Assembly (NCBI RefSeq): GCF_028416575.1
Contig: NZ_JAMQKB010000002.1
Location: 124,001-188,000 of the forward strand
DNA from: Terrihalobacillus insolitus
GTDB taxonomy: Bacteria > Bacillota > Bacilli > Bacillales > Amphibacillaceae
DNA length: 64,000 bases
Direction: 5' to 3'
This document shows positions 17,842 through 25,061 of this stretch, one piece after another (positions within the stretch are counted from its first letter, which is position 1; each line of letters begins with the position of its first letter). A model generated the notes under the pieces. It saw only the letters and a program-made list of their open reading frames with translations. It was not told the origin of the DNA and did not search any database. The position numbers were made by a program, and so were the translations under genes.

Positions 17842-18297
17842 AATTGACCTCTCTCCCAAAAAATATATTTATTAAAAATGAACATTCATTTGGTTCCAAC
17901 TGAAAATATAATAAAAATCAAAATGCATTGATATTCTATTCATTAAATTATATGAAAAGTGACGGAAGCTTTCAATTTATATTCTATCCAAGCTACCAAA
18001 CTAGATTTTATTTTAGAGAAGGATTATTATTCTGATGAAAAGAGCCAAATAAGGTATCATAATAAGAAGTAGATTGATATACTTTACTCGAACATCTTTA
18101 AAAGTGACAAATGATCATGCATGCGATTCCACTTTGTTTGTGATAATCATTATTCACCTATTCTTGAGGCTGTTCCATGCTTTTAAAAAAGCCCTCTGAA
18201 ACCTTATCATTTGTAGTAAGGGAAGACTTTTCAAACAATTACTTTTGTAATTTCATCGATTAATTTGATGTATCTTAAGGTAGTTATGGAGGAAAAT
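17842..18297. other. Divergent intergenic region between the sigma-54 regulator and MATE gene
   Basis: AT-rich, no reading frame. The only site that stands out is the Fur-box-like dyad at 18136-18154. No sigma-54 signature was found here, so the regulator is probably transcribed from an ordinary promoter. Confidence 0.5.
18136..18154. promoter_or_regulatory. Fur-box-like operator
   Basis: GTTTGTGATAATCATTATT matches 15 of 19 positions of the classical Fur consensus, including the central TGATAATCATTAT. It lies 144 bases upstream of the MATE start, rather far for direct control, so it remains a candidate only. Confidence 0.35.
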
Positions 18298-19626
18298 ATG
18301 AAGTTACCATTTCAAGCTAAACGTGTTTTTCAAATTGCAGCACCAGCAATTGGTGAATCTTATTTACAAAGTTTGTTAGGGGTCATTGATTCCTTTTTTA
18401 TCGCCCGACTCGGTTTGTTAGCAATTAACGCGGTCGGGATAACCAACATTTACAGTATGACCTATATCGGCGTGTTTACTGCAATATCTGCTACATTATC
18501 CGTGTTTTTGTCAAGAAGCTTTGGGGCAAAAAATACAGATCAAAGTAAATCTGTCTTATTCCATGGCTTGTTAATTGCGACGATTATTGGATTACTCTTT
18601 TCTGTGCTATCCGTTCTATTTTCAAATTTTTTACTAAACTTAGCTGGAGCAGATGATGCATTAAAAAAGACAGCTTTTTTATATTTCAATGTTGTCCTTG
18701 GACTGACTCCATTTATTGCACTTTTCACAGCACAATCAGCTGCTTTTCGTGCCATCGGTGATACTCGAACACCGTTTCGCGTTGGGGTAGAAATGAACAT
18801 TGTCCACGTCATATTCGATTACATTTTGATTTTTGGACTTGGTCCCATTAAAGGATTCGGATTAGCCGGTGCGGCAGTAGCAATGATTTTGGCAAGAGTT
18901 TACGCTTTTCTCAGGCTCTTTTTAAAATCACAACAAATCCCTTCCATTGCTTTGTCTGTTAAAGATCTTAAAATCGTAAGAACCTTAACAGGAAGTATGA
19001 CGAAATTTGCCATTCCTGCTGTTCTAGAGCGTCTATCAATGAGGCTTGGTCAGGTCGTTTACTTTGGGTTAATTGTTCGAATGGGTACCGAAACATATGC
19101 GACACATAACATCGCTGGTACATTGACAACTTTTTCTTACACAATCGGTGGAGGTTTTGCAATTGCAGCCACCACTTTAATTGGGCAATCGATAGGTGAA
19201 GATAACATAAAGGAAGTAAAAGAGTACCGAAAGTGGAGCTATCTTCAATCAGCTTTTTTTATGACAGTAGTTACCGCACTTTTAGCTTTGTTCAGTCCTT
19301 GGATCGGGCGATTATTTACGGACAATTCTACTGTAATTAGTTTACTAACCGTTATCTTGTTAATTGACACGATTGCCCAGCCATTTCTTGCATCTGTATT
19401 AGTCGATACATCTGCAGTTCAAGCGGGCGGAAATAGCTCCTTCCCAATGATTGTAACGATGATAGGCATTTGGGGAGTTCGTACTTTAGGTGTATATTTT
19501 TTCGCCTGGAAACTTGGCTTTGGTTTACCAGCTGTCTGGATATCGATCGCAGCGGACAATGCGCTAAGAGCGATCCTTTTCAGTTGGTACCGTCGAAAAA
19601 AGGTAGTGGTACGGGGATTAAGCTAA
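18298..19626 (+). CDS. MATE-family multidrug/cation efflux protein
   Basis: About 442 residues with roughly twelve hydrophobic segments. ATG 18298 has GGAGG five bases upstream and is preferred over the earlier in-frame ATG codons. Conserved MATE patterns occur in both halves: AAPAIGESYLQSLLGVIDSFF (helix 1) and, in the second half, AIPAVLERLSMRLGQVVYFG. Members exchange Na+ or H+ for cationic drugs or export metabolites. It is a single gene; the Fur-like site upstream might link it to siderophore or iron physiology, but the substrate cannot be read from sequence. Confidence 0.88.
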   Translation: MKLPFQAKRVFQIAAPAIGESYLQSLLGVIDSFFIARLGLLAINAVGITNIYSMTYIGVFTAISATLSVFLSRSFGAKNTDQSKSVLFHGLLIATIIGLLFSVLSVLFSNFLLNLAGADDALKKTAFLYFNVVLGLTPFIALFTAQSAAFRAIGDTRTPFRVGVEMNIVHVIFDYILIFGLGPIKGFGLAGAAVAMILARVYAFLRLFLKSQQIPSIALSVKDLKIVRTLTGSMTKFAIPAVLERLSMRLGQVVYFGLIVRMGTETYATHNIAGTLTTFSYTIGGGFAIAATTLIGQSIGEDNIKEVKEYRKWSYLQSAFFMTVVTALLALFSPWIGRLFTDNSTVISLLTVILLIDTIAQPFLASVLVDTSAVQAGGNSSFPMIVTMIGIWGVRTLGVYFFAWKLGFGLPAVWISIAADNALRAILFSWYRRKKVVVRGLS

Positions 19627-19851
19627 AAGACTCCCTAGGACTGGAACGGAAATTTTTTTGGTGTATTGAGTTCTTAACCTATAACTATCTAAACTTCTGC
19701 AATTAAACACAAATAGGCTTCATTAAACCTTTAAGGAATACAATATTCATCAGAATTGCGTATCTTATGAATAATTTCGGTGCCAAAGAATAAGAAAACA
19801 GCATTTAGAAAGCACAAAAAGTTAACAGTAGATAATTAAATCAATTTAACA

Positions 19852-19895
19852 TTTACAAAGAGACTATCTGTAACTTAGGATAGTCTCTTTGTAAA
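19852..19895. terminator. Perfect 17-base-pair inverted repeat
   Basis: TTTACAAAGAGACTATC and its exact complement are separated by ten bases. It lies downstream of the MATE gene and at the border of the IS relic, so it may be the MATE terminator (short AT tract after it). The 225 bases before it hold nothing recognisable. Confidence 0.5.
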
Positions 19896-20004
19896 ATTAA
19901 TCATATTTTTTTCTTGGGTCACGGAATGAACTCGAAAAAGATTGGTTGTTGTTGTAACTCTCCCCTTCCGCTGAAAGGTTGTACCTTCCTTAATCCGCCC
20001 TTGC

Positions 20005-20357
20005 TTCACTTGTTTCAGCGTATCCGAATAACTAGAAATAGAAGTGGTGTCAAATGCCCAGTACTCTGTCTCGATGCGACGCTTCCCTTGCTTCTTAAAG
20101 AATTTCATGCGTGCTTCTTCATCAATCGACTGAAAAAAGATCACTGCTTCGTTGGGATGGGATATCTTGGCCGAATGGATGGATATGTAGCTTTTGCCAA
20201 TGAGGAAAGCGACTGAGCGCATTATTTTCCTCAAGAATCAAATAATAAGCAAGCGATCGTATTTACTTATAGATATCTGGGAAACAGGCTTTCAGATCAG
20301 CAGTAATACCTGTGGCATCTCCAATGGTTTTCTCGTTATACATTACAGGAATGCAGG
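20005..20357 (-). mobile_element. Internally deleted relic of the IS1634-like element
   Basis: Positions 20005-20325 are nearly identical to 23400-23730 of the complete element at 22372-24116 (including the transposase segment EEARMKFFKKQGKRRIETEY), with scattered substitutions and small indels. At 20325 the sequence jumps to the right terminus of the element (TTTTCTCGTTATACATT...GCAGG, ending 20357), so the transposase N-terminal part has been deleted. The left end is not found; 19896-20004 is unrelated or strongly diverged. Confidence 0.8.
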
Positions 20358-20432
20358 CTATTATTTGTAGTTAACCATTAAAGGAAGGAAAATCTAAATT
20401 TTCTCGATACTCCGTCGCAGAGGTGATTTATT

Positions 20433-20849
20433 TTGAAGAAAAAACTTTTATTAATTATTGCAGTATTTTATTTCTTTATAGGGTTTAACCCGAGTATTGG
20501 TAATGCAAAAGAATTTAAGCAATCATATTGCACGGCAGAAGATGTTTTACTCGAAATGCTAAAACCCGATATTGATACCATTATAATGGATAAATACGGA
20601 AAAACATTTTCATGGGATTATACAGAAAGTGGAGGACTGGTTGATCTTAAGCTTGTTCATGATTTATCTATACCTAAGTGGTTCGAAGCAACACTTTCCG
20701 TAGAATCTAAAGAAATAGGAAAAGAGAATCCAAAAAGAGGGCAGTCTATAATAAGATTAAAAATCATACCTGCTTCTTTCTCTCGAAATGATAATGCAGT
20801 GAATAAGGTTAAGGTGATTAACTTTCAAGACGCAAGGAAGGTTGATTAA
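20433..20849 (+). CDS. DUF3888-like secreted protein
   Basis: 138 residues. TTG start with GAGGTGA seven bases upstream; the signal peptide (LLLIIAVFYFFIGFNPSIG) ends near residue 25. The segment CTAEDVLLEMLKPDIDTII followed by a DKYGK stretch is the pattern of DUF3888, a family of small exported Bacillus proteins of unknown function. The usual C-terminal NPPYG-like ending is replaced by a charged tail (VKVINFQDARKVD). It lies between the IS relic and the complete IS copy and so may have moved with them. Confidence 0.6.
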   Translation: MKKKLLLIIAVFYFFIGFNPSIGNAKEFKQSYCTAEDVLLEMLKPDIDTIIMDKYGKTFSWDYTESGGLVDLKLVHDLSIPKWFEATLSVESKEIGKENPKRGQSIIRLKIIPASFSRNDNAVNKVKVINFQDARKVD

Positions 20850-21270
20850 ATTATCCCTCTAGAGTTAATAGAAATTATTTGGCTCTCTTCCAAATATGGT
20901 AGTGGAAATTAACTTCGACCATCTCTTTGTGCGACGGGCGGTCGCATCATTCATGTGTTAAAGCAAGAAGCGTATTTCAAGCACGTGAATTTGTGTACGT
21001 TACATTGTAAAACGGCACGGAATAAAAATCACAAGAGAAATACGCCACGAAGGTTTAAGTCCTTCCTTGGAGCTGCTCATACAACCTAAGTAGCCTAATC
21101 TAAGGAAATATCGTGAGTTGTCCGAAGAAGATGTGGAATCGAGAGACCCATTGGCGGAAGTGTAGACCCAAATGCCAGACCTTTGGTGGAGCCTCAACAT
21201 CAATTGCTGCAAGAAGCAAGCCTGTTGATAAGTTAATTTATCCGCAGGCTCGAAAATCAGGTTAATATGT
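20850..21270. other. Region of unassigned, apparently decayed sequence
   Basis: About 420 bases with no convincing gene. The base composition is richer in G+C than the flanking intergenic DNA, and short open stretches appear in all frames, which suggests a degenerated coding or transposon fragment. The longest frame (minus strand, 21000-21284) has no ribosome binding site or protein-like pattern and I do not call it. Confidence 0.4.
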
Positions 21271-21810
21271 TTAGGATATATCAAATCCCTTAAACGGAAG
21301 TGTTACTGGTCCTTTTCGGTAATACTGTGTTCGTTCCTTTGCAATGTATTCCACATTAAGGTTTATTTTATCTGAATGTAATGCTTCCCCTTTTACTATA
21401 TCTCCAATAGCAATGAGGAAGTCTCCATTGTCAATAATAGATGAAACCTTACAGTCAAAATAGGCAACAGCATCCTTTAAAATAGGGCAACCTGTTTCAG
21501 CATACATAAACTTATCTTCACCAAGAGCCTGAATGGAGTGGTCTCCTGAAAAGAACTGATCATGAAATTCTTCCTGATCAAAAGCTGCCAAACTTAATGC
21601 CCTCACACCAGATTCCTTTACAACGTCTGCACCCTCAAATTCTTTTGGGAAACAGGTTAACATGCGTGGCGGCTCATGGGAACACTGTGTTGTCCAACAG
21701 CCAAAATGAAAATGACCACGCTTGCCATCCGTTGTGGATACAAAGAAAACACCACGCGATCTTAAATCATAAATCGAACTATATGGGTCTAAATCTTGTC
21801 TTGAATCCAT
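21271..21810 (-). CDS. Flavin reductase-like FMN-binding protein
   Basis: 179 residues. Flavin reductase fold pattern: FFVSTTDGKRGHFHFGCWTT near residue 27, HEPPRMLTCFPKEFEGADVV, then SGVRALSLAAFDQE, and a second half ending with GDIVKGEALHSDKI. Such proteins supply reduced FMN to two-component monooxygenases or act as isolated flavin-binding oxidoreductases. No monooxygenase is encoded next to it. The ATG is preceded by GGAAGGGG. Its right flank (21831-21852) resembles one end of the palindromic repeat family in this window. Confidence 0.7.
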   Translation of the reverse strand: MDSRQDLDPYSSIYDLRSRGVFFVSTTDGKRGHFHFGCWTTQCSHEPPRMLTCFPKEFEGADVVKESGVRALSLAAFDQEEFHDQFFSGDHSIQALGEDKFMYAETGCPILKDAVAYFDCKVSSIIDNGDFLIAIGDIVKGEALHSDKINLNVEYIAKERTQYYRKGPVTLPFKGFDIS

Positions 21811-22176
21811 TTAATCCCCTTCCATTTTTAGAGGATGTGCAAAAAGCCTCCATTTGTTAACGATGTAATTTCTAATTTGTTGCTTTTTATACGAAAACTT
21901 GTGACTTTAGTCCAGTTTTTGTTCATCGTGGTGTCCGGAAAGTAAGTCATCGGGGCTTTCCCCGTTATTAATCATCACATTTGATTTGTGAGTTGAAGTA
22001 ATAGATTATGCATTATAAATTATAAAATAAGTTTTTTTCTAACTTACAATTTTTTTAATTACAAGATCTACTGATATTAAGAAAATGAGGAAAAATATGC
22101 CATATGGACTATTCTTTTTTTATGAAAAATTATGATAAATTAAAATTGTAGTATAATTGAAGAAAGAGGAATGGAC
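21811..22176. other. Intergenic region upstream of the bacteriocin-like gene
   Basis: AT-rich, no genes. A short sequence at 21831-21852 (GAGGATGTGCAAAAAGCC) resembles a repeat-family terminus. A likely extended -10 (GTATAAT, 22151-22157) lies 20 bases before the start at 22177, followed by AAAGAGGA as ribosome binding site. Confidence 0.45.
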
Positions 22177-22371
22177 ATGAAAAATGTCAAAAAGGTATTA
22201 GTTGCAGTGGTTGCCGGTGGTATTATATTTAGTAGTGGGATTTCAAGTGTTTTTGCTCAAGTACCCGTTGATGCTGGTTTAAATCCGGCTAACGAAACGA
22301 AAATTGGAGTAGATTCGGCATCCTTTACAAAAAGGTTATCTTGGGGAGGGGGAATATCAAATACTTATTAT

Positions 22372-24116
22372 CCTGGATTCCCGATATTTATAACGAGGGA
22401 GGTTTCACTCCGAGTGCGGCATAAAGTTCTTTCTGTTTCTTCGTCATTTCTCCCAATACGCGACCGTGTTCAGGCGTCTCCAGTAGCTCAATGATGTCTA
22501 ATTCATCGAGCAGTCCTTGTATCGTCCACTTTTCAAATAGAGCGGCATCCTGCATCTTCTTTTTGATGTAAGATAAGTAAATAAGTGCGATAAATTCCAC
22601 AAAAAGCTTACCGTTGAGTGATAATTCGGAGGAAACTTGTAATCGTCTGAAGTTAAGGCGCTCTTTAAGATTGCCGAATCCTTTCTCTACAATATCTTTA
22701 CTGCGATAGAGGGAAAGCGACTGAAATGGTTCTTTGATCTCATTGCTCAGTAATGCAAAGTAACCATAATTTTGTGCGGCTTCGCGCATCGCTTCTTCTC
22801 TTGGTTTGATTTTTCGACCGCGCTTTGGCGTTTCTGTCACCTCAAAATATTTTTGATAATCCTTCATACGGTACTCTTTAAGCGTATTCTCAAGCAAATC
22901 ATGGTGTAAGCTTGTTAAATATTCATTCATGTCTGCTTGGTCTTTCGCTGCTTTTTCCGGATTGTAAAACAATAAAAGGTAGGCGCGTCTCTTCTCCTTC
23001 AGTATATCCCCTTTGTAAGGTCGTTCCTGCTCATAATCCCATGTTATTTTTCTGCATATCCCGTATGTACCAAATTGCGTTTTGAAGTTCGCCCAAAGTT
23101 TGAGGTTCTCTCGCTCCTCCTCCAACACTTCTTTCACATATTTAAGCCCTAATTTCACTCCAATGATGAATTTTTGATGATGCTTATAGAGAGTATTGAT
23201 ATTTTCTCTGCTGTAGAATCCCCTGTCGAAGATGACGTTGACTTTTTTATAACCCATCACATCAAATTCTTTCATCAGCTGCTTGACCGTTTTCATATCC
23301 GTCAAGTTCCCAGGCAGTTTCCGATAATAGAAGGGAAGGCCTGAATCCTCCCCGAAAAGGAGGGCGAGGTTTAATTGCGGCAGTATATCATGTTCTTTGT
23401 TTCGCCCTTTCTTCACTTGTTTCAGTGTATCCGAATAACTGGAAATAGAAGTGGTGTCAAATGCCCAGTACTCTGTCTCGATGCGACGCTTCCCTTGCTT
23501 CTTAAAGAATTTCATGCGTGCTTCTTCATCAATCGACTGAAACAGATCACTGCTTCGTTGGGATGGGATATCTTGGCCGAATGGATGGATATGTAGCTTT
23601 TGCCAATGAGGAAAGCGACTGAGTGCATTATTTTCCTCAAGAATCAAATAATAAGCAAGCGATAGTATTTGCTTATAGATATCTGGGAAACAGGCTTTCA
23701 GATCAGCAGTAATACCTGTGGCATCTCCAATCTGATCAAATAAATAGGTTGCCCCGTAGAAGCTTCTTTGAAGTTTCGTAATCGGAACCGGTCCGGGTTT
23801 CAGCGGTGTATCTTGGGCATCTTGGTTCTTGCGATAAGCTCTGGTAGGTACAATATTACCAGTGTCGGGATCCACTTTTCCGATGAGTGTTCGTTTCGCC
23901 CGTGATTGTTTTTTCTCTTTATCCCAATAAGATTCATTGCGATACGCATATGTAATACCTGTCTTATTGTTCCTCTGATAAATGATCCCCATCTCTCCAT
24001 CACCTCGTTATACATTATAATATGTAACGATGAAAAAGTCAATAGAAAAACCGCTTAATGATGCGTGTTTCAGCATTTTTTAGCGGTTTTCTCGTTATAC
24101 ATTCCGGGAATGCAGG
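22372..24116 (-). mobile_element. IS1634-like insertion sequence, complete
   Basis: 1745 bases. The ends are imperfect inverted repeats (CCTGGATTCCCG...TATAACGAG at left, CCTGCATTCCCG...TATAACGAG in reverse at right) and the target TTATTAT is duplicated on both sides (22365-22371 and 24117-24123). A single transposase gene fills it. Near the right end AAAACCGCT and AGCGGTTTT pair around a smaller inner stem, a hairpin that would block incoming transcription into the transposase. Clean duplication and an intact gene point to a recent insertion. Confidence 0.92.
22388..23992 (-). CDS. IS1634-type DDE transposase
   Basis: 534 residues. The N-terminal region (GIIYQRNNKTGITYAYRNES) is followed by a DDE-type RNase H fold: first Asp probably in AFDTTSISSYS, second Asp in KVNVIFDRGFYSRENI, and Glu in the C-terminal EKGFGNLKERLNFRR region, the YREK-like motif of IS4-related enzymes. 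Uninterrupted frame, ATG start with GGTGATGGAGAG upstream. It catalyses cut-and-paste movement of the element. Confidence 0.9.
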   Translation of the reverse strand: MGIIYQRNNKTGITYAYRNESYWDKEKKQSRAKRTLIGKVDPDTGNIVPTRAYRKNQDAQDTPLKPGPVPITKLQRSFYGATYLFDQIGDATGITADLKACFPDIYKQILSLAYYLILEENNALSRFPHWQKLHIHPFGQDIPSQRSSDLFQSIDEEARMKFFKKQGKRRIETEYWAFDTTSISSYSDTLKQVKKGRNKEHDILPQLNLALLFGEDSGLPFYYRKLPGNLTDMKTVKQLMKEFDVMGYKKVNVIFDRGFYSRENINTLYKHHQKFIIGVKLGLKYVKEVLEEERENLKLWANFKTQFGTYGICRKITWDYEQERPYKGDILKEKRRAYLLLFYNPEKAAKDQADMNEYLTSLHHDLLENTLKEYRMKDYQKYFEVTETPKRGRKIKPREEAMREAAQNYGYFALLSNEIKEPFQSLSLYRSKDIVEKGFGNLKERLNFRRLQVSSELSLNGKLFVEFIALIYLSYIKKKMQDAALFEKWTIQGLLDELDIIELLETPEHGRVLGEMTKKQKELYAALGVKPPSL

Positions 24117-24328
24117 TTATTATGTCAAGTATTATAATGGTTTAACCACAGGCTTTTATGATCCAAGTGCTAATTATTATTCTACTTACTATTCTAAAAC
24201 CTATAATAAAGGTTCATTAAGTACGAAAACATGGTATACAAATTTATATGTATCCAACGGTGATAACGATAGAGCTTACGGCAGCGTAACTTTAAAAGAT
24301 CGGTAATCTATAAGATTATAATGGAAAG

Positions 24329-24360
24329 ATTACCCTAGTTTAATAGAAAACTAGGGTAAT
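24329..24360. terminator. Perfect hairpin between the bacteriocin-like gene and the ABC genes
   Basis: Thirteen perfect base pairs (ATTACCCTAGTTT with AAACTAGGGTAAT) around six bases. No T-run follows, and the ABC ATPase starts 24 bases later. A partial terminator here would lower expression of the transporter relative to the peptide, as is common between a bacteriocin and its transport/immunity genes. Confidence 0.5.
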
Positions 24361-24383
24361 AATTTGTTGGGAGTGAGAAAGAT

Positions 24384-25061
24384 ATGCTCAGAGTGGAAAA
24401 AATACAAAAAGTATTCAATAACAAATCCTTCTCTACTGAAGTTTTAAATGATATCAGTTTGTCTATTTCTAAGGGTTGTTGGCTATCTATTGTAGGCCCA
24501 TCGGGGTCGGGTAAATCGACACTATTAAATATTACATCTGGATTATTAAAACCGGATTCAGGGAAAGTTTTTTTCAATGACCGAAATGTTTATGAATTAA
24601 ATGACCAAGAGCGGAGTAATTTGCGAAGAAAACATATCGGGTTCGTTTTTCAAGACTTTAAACTGTTGCCATACTATTCGGTTTTGGACAATGTCATTTT
24701 ACCTCTGTACTATGACGAAGAAAAAAATAAGTTATATGAAAGAGCAAAGGAATTATTGCAAGTAGTTGGTATTCGTGAATCTTTATTTTTCAGGTTACCT
24801 GAAGGCCTGTCAGGGGGAGAAAAGCAACGTGTGGCAATAGCGAGAGCTTTAATTGCCAATCCTGAAGTATTAATTTGTGATGAACCGACTGGAAATTTAG
24901 ATTGGGAAAACCGTAATCAAATTATAAAATTGTTTAGTTCCTTAAAAGAACAAGGAAAAACGATTGTTTTGGTTACCCACGACACAAACATGGCTGATTG
25001 TGGAGATGAAGTCTATCAATTATTAAACGGAAAAATCGCGTTAATTGAGGCCGCCGTATGA
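24384..25061 (+). CDS. ABC transporter ATPase, MacB/LolD type
   Basis: 225 residues. Walker A is GPSGSGKST (about 38-46), the Q-loop is in FVFQDFKLLP, the signature is LSGGEKQR, Walker B is VLICDEPTGNLD and the H-loop is VTHD. This class works with FtsX/MacB-like permeases that move or resist peptides by mechanotransmission. Its stop overlaps the start of the permease gene (ATGA), and it follows the bacteriocin-like gene, so export of or immunity to that peptide is the likely role. It could also respond to other antimicrobial peptides, as BceA-type ATPases do. Confidence 0.9.
   Translation: MLRVEKIQKVFNNKSFSTEVLNDISLSISKGCWLSIVGPSGSGKSTLLNITSGLLKPDSGKVFFNDRNVYELNDQERSNLRRKHIGFVFQDFKLLPYYSVLDNVILPLYYDEEKNKLYERAKELLQVVGIRESLFFRLPEGLSGGEKQRVAIARALIANPEVLICDEPTGNLDWENRNQIIKLFSSLKEQGKTIVLVTHDTNMADCGDEVYQLLNGKIALIEAAV

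Larger units (their letters stand above)
22177..24306 (+). pseudogene. Bacteriocin-like secreted peptide gene split by an IS
   Basis: Removing the IS and one copy of the 7-base duplication TTATTAT restores one frame: 22177-22371 joined to 24124-24306, 125 residues. Residues 1-28 form a signal peptide (KKVLVAVVAGGIIFSSG, cleavage near VFA). The mature part is glycine- and tyrosine-rich, with WGGGISNTYY, SANYYSTYYSKTY and KTWYTNLYVS. The W-G-G-G start, the YY-S pattern and the ABC transporter downstream recall lactococcin 972-type bacteriocins, but the similarity is loose and remains a hypothesis. As it stands the gene cannot make the full peptide; the first part ends within the IS. Confidence 0.6.

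Noticed and set aside
19896..20004. Left part of the IS relic transposase
   Set aside because: The frame continues (119 codons in total), but the sequence does not match the complete element, so it is not claimed as part of it.
21000..21284. 94-codon minus-strand frame
   Set aside because: No ribosome binding site and no protein-like pattern; it overlaps the start of the flavin reductase end region. Left as unassigned sequence.
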